From: Ga0077555 sp046154645
GTDB taxonomy: Bacteria > Pseudomonadota > Alphaproteobacteria > Rhizobiales > Hyphomicrobiaceae
DNA length: 64,000 bases
Assembly (NCBI GenBank): GCA_046154645.1
Contig: JBJXDZ010000033.1
Span: forward strand, 1-64,000
Direction of reading: 5' to 3'
Below the pieces are notes generated by a model. The model ran no database searches and was not told where the DNA came from. It saw only the letters and a program-made list of their open reading frames with translations. Below, piece after piece: positions 43,318-49,680 of the stretch. The position numbers and the translations under genes were made by a program. Numbering within the stretch: position 1 is the stretch's first letter; each line of letters starts with the position of its first letter.

Positions 43318-44868
43318 ATGCGGGACGATCGGCGGCGCTTGGCGCCGGGTAAGCGGCTTGACGGCAAGTACGTGATCAAGAAGACGCTCGGTGCCGGCGG
43401 ATTTGGCATCACCTACCTGGCATGGGACGAATTGCTCCGCCGGTCGGTCGCCATCAAGGAGTACTTCCCGAACGATGTCGGTCTGTGGCGGTCGGGCGTG
43501 GGGCGAGACTGGTTCCTGGACGAGGGACGCAATCTCACCCGGCTCCACCACCCCAACATTGTCAGGGTCGTCAACTACTTCAACGATGCCGGAACACAGA
43601 CCGCCTACATCGTGATGGAGCACGTCGAGGGCATCTCGCTGCGTGACTACCTGACCAAGTACGGCGACCGGACGCGCCAAGGCGCTCTGCCCTTCAATCG
43701 CTTGAAACCCATTGCTGCGGGTCTCGTCGCAGCTTTGCGGCACGTGCATGCCAAGGGATTGGTGCACAGCGACATCTCCCTCAACAATGTGCTGATTGCC
43801 GACACCGGCCCGGTCCTGATCGATTTCGGCGCCGCACGGCAAGCAGCCTTCAACCCGGATCTGACCGGCCCGAGAGTCGCAACACCGGGCTTCGCATCGC
43901 CGGAGCAGTACGTTCCCGATGCCAAGATGAAGTTCCAGAACGACATCTACGCCCTCGGCGCCGTCCTCTATGCCTGCGTGACGGGCGCGCCACCACCGCC
44001 CGCGCCGAAGCGCCTCGAGGGCGAGCCGTACACGCCCGCGGCGATCGCGGCGCGCAAGTACTACCCGCGCGAATTCCTCGCCGCTATCGATCGCGCTCTC
44101 GATCTCGATCCGAACCGGCGGGTGCGCAGCGTCGAGGAGTTCGGGCGCGATCTGTTCCACCGCCCGGTCTGGCCCAAGCTGGCCGCGTCCCTGGTCTTGG
44201 GCCTGGTCGTCGTGGGCACGATGGTACTGGCCAAGTCTTCATGGACGGAGGCGTACAACCGCGCGGCTTTGGCATCCCAATCGACGGGGGAACTGGCGCG
44301 CAATAACAGCCAGCTCAACGAAGAGGTCCGGCGCTTGCAGAGCCAGCTCGCGGCCGAAGCAAAATCGCGGCAGCACGCTCAGGACGCCCAAAAAGCTGCG
44401 GAGGTCGCCCAGAAGGCCAAGGCAAAGCAGCTTGCCGATGCTCAGCAGCAATGGGAGGCGGAGAAGAAGCAACACGAAGCTCGCCTCAAAGAGGCTCAGG
44501 ATCGCACCCGCCAACTCGTCGCAGAACTCGCCACCGCGCGGGAAGCTGGACGCACGGCGACAGCCGCCCCGCCGAAACGCCCGCTCCCCGGCGATCGCTC
44601 GGCGCTTGGCGCCCCTCGCACCATCGAACGTACCATCGAACTCGCTGTGATTGCGTCACCCAGTGACGGCTTTGCTGCGCTCCGACAGGGCCCCGACCTG
44701 AATTCCAAGAAACTGGCGGAGCTCAAGCCACTGACCAAACTGATTTGGCATGGTGTCGAGCAGGGCCAAGGCCGCGACAAGTGGCGTCAGGTCATGGTCG
44801 GCGACCTGACTGGCTGGATCCACATCTCGTTGATCGAGCAGCGCGTCGCCGTCCAGGCCAGCCGATAG
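43318..44868 (+). CDS. membrane Ser/Thr protein kinase with coiled coil and SH3b domain
   Basis: A 516-residue protein: kinase domain (about 14-280), one membrane helix (286-304), a long coiled coil (325-410) and a C-terminal SH3b-like domain (440-508) that would be periplasmic and could bind cell wall. The P-loop is GAGGFGITYLAW, Lys47 is in AIKEYF and Glu69 in DEGRN. The catalytic loop reads HSDISLNNVLI (150-160): Asp152 and Asn157 remain, but HRD Arg is Ser151 and the loop Lys is Ser154. DFG is intact (169-171). GGAGG lies 8 nt before ATG. The FPNDVG and GFASPEQY motifs match bacterial kinases linked to envelope sensing. Its targets are unknown. Confidence 0.92.
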   Translation: MRDDRRRLAPGKRLDGKYVIKKTLGAGGFGITYLAWDELLRRSVAIKEYFPNDVGLWRSGVGRDWFLDEGRNLTRLHHPNIVRVVNYFNDAGTQTAYIVMEHVEGISLRDYLTKYGDRTRQGALPFNRLKPIAAGLVAALRHVHAKGLVHSDISLNNVLIADTGPVLIDFGAARQAAFNPDLTGPRVATPGFASPEQYVPDAKMKFQNDIYALGAVLYACVTGAPPPPAPKRLEGEPYTPAAIAARKYYPREFLAAIDRALDLDPNRRVRSVEEFGRDLFHRPVWPKLAASLVLGLVVVGTMVLAKSSWTEAYNRAALASQSTGELARNNSQLNEEVRRLQSQLAAEAKSRQHAQDAQKAAEVAQKAKAKQLADAQQQWEAEKKQHEARLKEAQDRTRQLVAELATAREAGRTATAAPPKRPLPGDRSALGAPRTIERTIELAVIASPSDGFAALRQGPDLNSKKLAELKPLTKLIWHGVEQGQGRDKWRQVMVGDLTGWIHISLIEQRVAVQASR

Positions 44869-45025
44869 CCCTGACCGTTCGGCAGCCAGTCGCATACCGG
44901 ACGTGACTAGTTATTAAGCGAAACGCCTGTTTTTTGATCATTCGCGCAACGCGCCACTGCCTGCCGAAGCGGCAGATGCTCGCCAAGACTTTGATCTTCC
45001 GCGCATAAAAAACTTGTTTACCGTC

Positions 45026-45040
45026 TGGCATGCGATCTGC
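45026..45040 (+). promoter_or_regulatory. sigma-54 promoter upstream of glnB
   Basis: TGGCATG-CGAT-CTGC matches the TGGCACG-N4-TTGC consensus with the -24 GG and -12 GC at the correct distance. It lies 73 bp before the glnB ATG. No obvious NtrC site was found in the gap before it, though an activator is required by this promoter class. Confidence 0.75.
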
Positions 45041-45112
45041 TTAACCCTAGGGCAAAGGGCGGCATCAGTCGCCGGATCAGACCTGCCTGCCATTACACCC
45101 GCCGAGGACCCC

Positions 45113-45451
45113 ATGAAAAAAATCGAGGCGATCATTAAGCCATTCAAGCTCGACGAGGTGAAGGAGGCGCTGCAGGAGATCGGCCTGCAGGGCATCACCG
45201 TCATCGAGGCCAAAGGGTTCGGCCGCCAGAAGGGCCACACCGAGCTCTATCGTGGCGCCGAATATGTTGTCGATTTCCTGCCCAAGGTGAAAATCGAGGT
45301 TGTCCTCGGTGACGAGATGCTGGACAAGGCCGTCGAAGCCATCCAGCGCGCCGCCAAAACCGGCCGCATCGGCGATGGCAAGATCTTCATCTCGAATATC
45401 GAGGAGGCGATCCGCATCCGCACGGGCGAGACCGGCGCGGACGCCGTCTGA
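45113..45451 (+). CDS. glnB: nitrogen regulatory protein P-II
   Basis: A trimeric signal protein of 112 residues that reports glutamine and 2-oxoglutarate status to GlnE, NtrB and other targets. Tyr51 in GHTELYRGAEY is the uridylylation site on the T-loop, and GRIGDGKIFI is the ATP-binding B/C-loop region. It precedes glnA by 153 bp, so it is GlnB rather than GlnK (no amtB here). The predicted sigma-54 promoter upstream fits nitrogen control. Confidence 0.97.
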   Translation: MKKIEAIIKPFKLDEVKEALQEIGLQGITVIEAKGFGRQKGHTELYRGAEYVVDFLPKVKIEVVLGDEMLDKAVEAIQRAAKTGRIGDGKIFISNIEEAIRIRTGETGADAV

Positions 45452-45604
45452 GCAATGCGCGATGATCCGGCCCCCCACCGGAGCCGAATGAGGTCCGTGC
45501 TGGTGACCGGGAGACTGGCTGCTCGCGGGCGGCCAGCAACCTGTTGAGACCACCCCCGTAACAGATCAAACACCGCGTAACTTTTGTCAGCGAAGGGAGC
45601 AAAA

Positions 45605-47026
45605 ATGGCAGACAAGACGAAAACGGCAGCCGACGTCCTCAAGATGGTCAAGGACAAGGACGTCAAGTTCCTCGACATCCGCTTCACGGATACCAAGGGC
45701 AAGATGCAGCATGTGACCGCCGACGCCTCGTGCGTCGATGAGGCCATGTTCGCGGAAGGCTATGCCTTCGACGGCTCCTCCATCGCCGGCTGGAAGGGCA
45801 TCGAAGCCTCCGACATGACGCTGATGCTGGATCCCGCGACCGCGCACATGGATCCCTTCTTCGCCCAGACCACCATGGCGATCTTTTGCGACGTCATCGA
45901 GCCATCGACCGGCGAACTCTATGAGCGCGATCCCCGCGGCATCGCCAAGAAGGCCGAAGCCTACATGAAGTCGACCGGCATCGGCGACGCCATATACTTT
46001 GGTCCCGAGGCCGAATTCTTCATCTTCGACGACGTCAAGTTCTCGTCAGATCCCTACAACACCGGCTTCAAGCTCGACTCCTCTGAGCTGCCCTCCAACA
46101 TGGGCACCGACTACGAGATGGGCAACCTCGGCCACCGTCCCCGCGTCAAGGGCGGCTACTTCCCCGTGCCGCCCGTGGACAGCTGCCAGGACATCCGCTC
46201 CGAGATGCTGTCGGTGATGGCCGAGATGGGCGTTGTCGTCGAGAAGCACCACCACGAGGTTGCCGCCGCCCAGCACGAGCTCGGCATCAAGTTCGGCCCG
46301 ATGGTGACCATGGCCGACCACATGCAGATCTACAAGTATGTGATCCACAACGTCGCCCAGGCCTACGGCAAGACCGCCTGCTTCATGCCGAAGCCGATCT
46401 TCGGCGACAACGGCTCAGGCATGCATTGCCACCAGTCGATCTGGAAGGGCTCGACCCCGACGTTCGCCGGCAACAAGTACGCCGATCTCTCGGATACCTG
46501 CCTGCACTACATCGGCGGCATCCTCAAGCACGCCAAGGCCATCAACGCCTTCACCAACCCGACCACCAACTCCTACAAGCGTCTGGTGCCGGGCTACGAG
46601 GCCCCCGTGCTGCTCGCCTACTCCGCGCGCAACCGCTCGGCCTCCTGCCGCATCCCGCACGTCACGAACCCGAAGGCCAAGCGCGTCGAGGTCCGCTTCC
46701 CCGATCCCGCCGCCAACCCCTACCTCGGCTTCGCTGCCATGCTGATGGCCGGTCTCGACGGCATCCAGAACAAGATCAATCCTGGCGAGCCGATGGACAA
46801 GAACCTCTACGATCTGCCGCCGGCTGAGCTGGCCAAGATCCCGACGGTTTGCGGCTCTCTGCGTGAAGCGCTCAACAGCCTCGACAAGGACCGCGCCTTC
46901 CTCAAGATGGGCGGCGTGTTCGGCGACGAGATGATCGACGCCTACATCGAGCTGAAGATGGCCGAGGTCGAGCGCACCGACATGACGCCACACCCGGTCG
47001 AGTTCGACATGTACTACAGCGTCTGA
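45605..47026 (+). CDS. glnA: glutamine synthetase type I
   Basis: Makes glutamine from glutamate, ammonia and ATP as a dodecamer. ATG 45605 has GGGAG 5 nt upstream and gives 473 residues. Family signatures include FDGSSIAGWKGIEASDM, the metal-binding GPEAEFFIFD, the ATP-binding KPIFGDNGSGMH and NRSASCRIP. Tyr402 in NLYDLPP is the adenylylation site used by GlnE. glnB-glnA is the usual alphaproteobacterial pair. A palindrome and then a strong terminator follow. Confidence 0.98.
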   Translation: MADKTKTAADVLKMVKDKDVKFLDIRFTDTKGKMQHVTADASCVDEAMFAEGYAFDGSSIAGWKGIEASDMTLMLDPATAHMDPFFAQTTMAIFCDVIEPSTGELYERDPRGIAKKAEAYMKSTGIGDAIYFGPEAEFFIFDDVKFSSDPYNTGFKLDSSELPSNMGTDYEMGNLGHRPRVKGGYFPVPPVDSCQDIRSEMLSVMAEMGVVVEKHHHEVAAAQHELGIKFGPMVTMADHMQIYKYVIHNVAQAYGKTACFMPKPIFGDNGSGMHCHQSIWKGSTPTFAGNKYADLSDTCLHYIGGILKHAKAINAFTNPTTNSYKRLVPGYEAPVLLAYSARNRSASCRIPHVTNPKAKRVEVRFPDPAANPYLGFAAMLMAGLDGIQNKINPGEPMDKNLYDLPPAELAKIPTVCGSLREALNSLDKDRAFLKMGGVFGDEMIDAYIELKMAEVERTDMTPHPVEFDMYYSV

Positions 47027-47035
47027 ATTCGACGA

Positions 47036-47061
47036 GGGGTCAGACCCATGGATCTGACCCC
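47036..47061. repeat. palindromic GGGGTCAGA repeat, copy 1
   Basis: Arms GGGGTCAGA and TCTGACCCC flank CCCATGGA; the whole 26 bp is nearly self-complementary. A relative lies at 47730-47755 on the other side of the unknown gene. Palindromes of this GGGTCTGACCCC type recur in many proteobacterial genomes and resemble REP sequences mobilised by RAYT transposases; no such transposase is here. Confidence 0.75.
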
Positions 47062-47077
47062 ATTCCACTGACCAATG

Positions 47078-47107
47078 GGCGGCTCCGGAAGCGGTGCCGC
47101 CTTTTTT
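47078..47107 (+). terminator. terminator of glnA
   Basis: Arms GGCGGC-T-CCG and CGG-T-GCCGCC around loop GAAG, with one T/T mismatch, followed by six T. It lies 52 nt after the glnA stop and overlaps nothing coding if the next gene starts at 47120. Confidence 0.9.
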
Positions 47108-47119
47108 GTGGAGGAGACA

Positions 47120-47698
47120 ATGGTTTGGAAGCGACACCGCCGCCTTTGGAGCCTGTTGCTCCTCACTGTCTTCGTGGCGACACCCGTCGCTGCCTTCTAC
47201 GTCACGATGTCGACTATGGCGCGCCATGAGACTCGCCGGCATGGCCTCCCTGGACATGTCAGCAATGGCATCCAGCACGCCTATGCTGGAGCCGAGACGT
47301 ATTGGTGGTTACGGCAGTTCGGCTTGCCGGCAAGTGCGAGTGAAAAAACCGTGCTTCGGCTGGGCTATCTCAACGAATGGGTGGAAGCCCTGCTGTTTGT
47401 TCGTCGGCCCGACACGACGCGAGAGTTGTACAAGGATTTGCAGAACAATTTCATCGGTATCCTGGCAGCGCAAGCCGTTGAAACTTGTCGGACGCGACAA
47501 GCGTCGTCGGAACGTTTGGCATTGATCGGTCAACTCGCTCAGGAGCGTTTGGTGTTGTGGCTGAGTGACGATGCACGCGTCCCAGGGCTGCCGCAACCAT
47601 TGAACGTCAGGCTGGCGATATCACACTTCAAAGCGAACCAAGCCAGCATCCGGTTTGTCACCGTCGACGCCATCGCGATGCACGTTGCGGCCTGTTGA
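47120..47698 (+). CDS. hypothetical membrane-anchored or secreted protein
   Basis: A 192-residue protein with GGAGG 5 nt before ATG 47120. The N-terminus (RHRRLWSLLLLTVFVATPVA) is a signal peptide or anchor. The rest is helical, with ETYWWLRQFGLPAS and RLGYLNEWVEALLFVRRPD, and has a few cysteines. I do not recognise the family. It sits right after the glnA terminator and is bracketed by two GGGTCTGACCCC-type palindromes, so it may have arrived as a unit. Its third-position GC seems lower than in glnA. Confidence 0.65.
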   Translation: MVWKRHRRLWSLLLLTVFVATPVAAFYVTMSTMARHETRRHGLPGHVSNGIQHAYAGAETYWWLRQFGLPASASEKTVLRLGYLNEWVEALLFVRRPDTTRELYKDLQNNFIGILAAQAVETCRTRQASSERLALIGQLAQERLVLWLSDDARVPGLPQPLNVRLAISHFKANQASIRFVTVDAIAMHVAAC

Positions 47699-47729
47699 AG
47701 TCGACATGGCCTACGCGGTCTCAAGCGAT

Positions 47730-47755
47730 GGGGCCAGACCCAAAGGTCTGACCCC
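47730..47755. repeat. palindromic GGGGTCAGA repeat, copy 2
   Basis: GGGGCCAGACC and GGTCTGACCCC pair around CAAA with one mismatch. Together with copy 1 at 47036-47061 it brackets the unknown gene. Confidence 0.7.
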
Positions 47756-47763
47756 GACCATCT

Positions 47764-47826
47764 CAGCTCCATAACCAGATTCGGCTCGAACTGTGGGTTT
47801 TCCTCCCCTAATCCGTAGCGGTGCGG
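47764..47826 (-). pseudogene. C-terminal remnant of a metallophosphoesterase gene
   Basis: Minus-strand translation gives PHRYGLGEENPQFEP then NLVMEL. The C-terminus of the intact enzyme at 48558 reads PHGYGFGQENPQFEP then AMVVEV and stops. About 15 of 21 residues agree, and the DNA is alike over about 50 bp. The stop codon is lost and nothing upstream matches, since the DUF5615 gene abuts it. It is a decayed end of a second copy. Confidence 0.8.
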
Positions 47827-47847
47827 GCCGGTGCCGATGCTCGACGT

Positions 47848-48222
47848 TCACTCGTCCGAAAGAAACGGCAGCAGCCGTATCCTGGCGCGATGCGTGTCAA
47901 TCGTGATCAGTGCGCCCTGCGAAAGCTCAGCAGTAAACTGGCGCACGGCATTGACGACTTGATTGCCCATCACTTCAGGGCTCGTGTCATCCGCTCGGAT
48001 CTGAAGAACGCTGGGGCCATCACCATTCGTCGCTGCCAGGATAGCGCTGAAGTCCAGATCATGAGTCATGACGACGAATTGGCCATCATTTGCGTAGGTC
48101 ATGATGGCCGTATCCGGCGTATCGCTGGGACCGATGCTGGACCAGTGGCTGGCTTGCAGGCCAGCCGTCGTCAGAAACGCCACCCATCGTGGCGAGAGGT
48201 TCATGTCGACGAGCCGTTTCAT
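47848..48222 (-). CDS. DUF5615 PIN-like toxin
   Basis: A 124-residue PIN-like nuclease of the DUF5615 family, the toxin of a type II pair. It starts KRLVDMNLSPRWVAFLTTAG and contains VVMTHDLDFSAILAA, which carry the conserved acidic residues (Asp in VDMN, Asp in THDLDF). ATG 48222 overlaps the antitoxin stop by 4 nt (ATGA), the normal antitoxin-first order. RNA is the presumed target. The 3' end abuts the phosphoesterase remnant. Confidence 0.88.
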   Translation of the reverse strand: MKRLVDMNLSPRWVAFLTTAGLQASHWSSIGPSDTPDTAIMTYANDGQFVVMTHDLDFSAILAATNGDGPSVLQIRADDTSPEVMGNQVVNAVRQFTAELSQGALITIDTHRARIRLLPFLSDE

Positions 48223-48449
48223 GAGGCGATGAGATCGACTTCCCGCTCTTCGGCGAGCCAAGCCGCGTACCGTAACGCCTGCAGGACGTCTTCGCGCTCA
48301 ATGTAAGGAAAATCCGCCACGACTTGCTCGATGCTTCGCCCAGCCCCAATCTGGCCGACGAGCATGGCAACAGTCACGCGCATCCCTCGAATGCAGGCCT
48401 TGCCGCCCATCACACCCGACTTATGCGTAATTCGGTCGAACCGAGTCAT
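48219..48449 (-). CDS. DUF433 antitoxin
   Basis: A 76-residue protein of the DUF433 family, with RITHKSGVMGGKACIRGMRV then TVAMLVGQIGAGRSIEQV and VADFPYIEREDVLQALRYAAW, a near-complete match to the family pattern including a winged-helix-like DNA-binding part. It is upstream of and overlaps the toxin gene. It presumably neutralises the toxin and represses the pair's promoter in the 108-bp gap to the phosphoesterase gene. Confidence 0.92.
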   Translation of the reverse strand: MTRFDRITHKSGVMGGKACIRGMRVTVAMLVGQIGAGRSIEQVVADFPYIEREDVLQALRYAAWLAEEREVDLIAS

Positions 48450-48557
48450 GCCAGTGCCTCGTCAAAGCGCCCGCGTGGACAATCGTAATGATAACATAAG
48501 GCGCCATCAGGCGACAGAGGGCCGGGGCCGTTCTGCAGCCTAGCGTCGACCATCATC

Positions 48558-49328
48558 TCACACCTCCACCACCATCGCCGGCTCGAACTGCGGGTTTTCC
48601 TGCCCAAAGCCGTAGCCGTGCGGGTTGCACAGAACGCGCGTGCCGCGGACACGATAGTCGAAGCTCGTGTGCGTATGGCCGTGAATCCACAGCGGCGGCT
48701 GATAACGCTCGATGACGGCCGACAGATCCGAGATGAACGCCGGCGTCACGATGTCCTCGCGAAACTTGCGTGCCACGCTCTTCTCGTGCGGACCGTGATG
48801 CGTCACCACCACGGTTGGCCCCGAGAATGATTGAGCCAACGCACGCTCCAGATACGTGCGCGAAGCCATATGCTGCCGGCGCGCATCCTCGGCGCTGAAG
48901 CGGCGCTGGAGTTCGGGATCTTCCGTGATCATGTGATGATCGAGCATGACGCGCTCCGCTGCCGCCATCACGCGCGGACGCATGTCCTCGCCGAAGAGAT
49001 CGAAATCACACCACAGCGTCGCGCCGACGAAGCGTGTGCCGTGAATTTCAATGGACGCGTCGTCGAGCAGCGAGATGTTGTACTTCGCCGCCGCCGCCAG
49101 ACCTGCCGCGCGCTCCTCGCTGCGCACGGTGTGGAAGAACTCGTGGTTGCCCGCCACCATGACGATCGGCACCTTGTCGCCGAGATGCGCGCGCAGCCAG
49201 CTCATGCCGCGGGCCATACCCTGGCACACGTCGCCGGCCACGACGACCGCGTCGACATCGGGCGCGAGTTGCGGTGTGAACGCCGCCGCCACATCGAAAT
49301 GCACGTCGGAAAACACCTGCAGGCGCAT
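48558..49328 (-). CDS. calcineurin-like metallophosphoesterase
   Basis: A 256-residue cytosolic phosphoesterase. The dimetal motifs are in order: FSDVHFD (Asp8, His10), VVAGDVCQG, VAGNHEFFH, VVTHHGPHEKS and IHGHTHTSFD. The C-terminus is CNPHGYGFGQENPQFEP and ends AMVVEV. Members of this group are annotated as phosphohydrolases without firm substrates. It lies 108 bp upstream of the toxin-antitoxin pair on the same strand, and a decayed copy of its 3' end lies beyond the pair. Confidence 0.93.
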   Translation of the reverse strand: MRLQVFSDVHFDVAAAFTPQLAPDVDAVVVAGDVCQGMARGMSWLRAHLGDKVPIVMVAGNHEFFHTVRSEERAAGLAAAAKYNISLLDDASIEIHGTRFVGATLWCDFDLFGEDMRPRVMAAAERVMLDHHMITEDPELQRRFSAEDARRQHMASRTYLERALAQSFSGPTVVVTHHGPHEKSVARKFREDIVTPAFISDLSAVIERYQPPLWIHGHTHTSFDYRVRGTRVLCNPHGYGFGQENPQFEPAMVVEV

Positions 49329-49357
49329 GCCACCCCTCCGCTCTGCCCCGGCTCACC

Positions 49358-49675
49358 TCAGCGCAGGATACCGGGCCCGAACAGCAACGCGAAGAGGCTG
49401 GCGGCCATAGCTGTTGCGGCGAGCAAGACATCCCGCGCGGCATGATCGGCGAGCACCAATCGCGCGAGCAGCGCCTGCAGCATCAGCGGCAGCCACATCA
49501 TCAGCCCGAAGGTAAGGCCGCAGGCCTTGGCGAAGGCGCTGTAACCGAGGCGGCTCTCGACCAGTATGACCGAAGGCAGGCCGATGCCGGCCCGTGTGCC
49601 GCGCCAGAAAGCCAATGCCCGCGTCGCCGATTCGGGCCACGCGGGCAAGGGTTGATCTGACGCTGCAACCGGCAA
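49358..49675 (-). CDS. small membrane protein downstream of clpA
   Basis: A 105-residue frame beginning 5 bp after the clpA stop, at TTG 49675, with AAGGACGAG upstream. It has two or three hydrophobic stretches: YSAFAKACGLTFGLMMWLPL, MLQALLARLVLA and VLLAATAMAASLFALLFGPG. The function is unknown. Close spacing suggests it is the last gene of clpS-clpA. The TTG start is uncertain; the family is not recognised. Confidence 0.6.
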   Translation of the reverse strand: MPVAASDQPLPAWPESATRALAFWRGTRAGIGLPSVILVESRLGYSAFAKACGLTFGLMMWLPLMLQALLARLVLADHAARDVLLAATAMAASLFALLFGPGILR

Positions 49676-49680
49676 GTCGT

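Noticed and set aside
44869..45025. NtrC binding sites upstream of the glnB promoter
   Set aside because: I looked for GCAC-N-GTGC type dyads and saw none convincing.
47539..47772. A 77-codon minus-strand frame behind the unknown membrane protein
   Set aside because: Its start lies at the end of the phosphoesterase remnant and it then runs antisense through the coding gene; it is read-through of decayed sequence.
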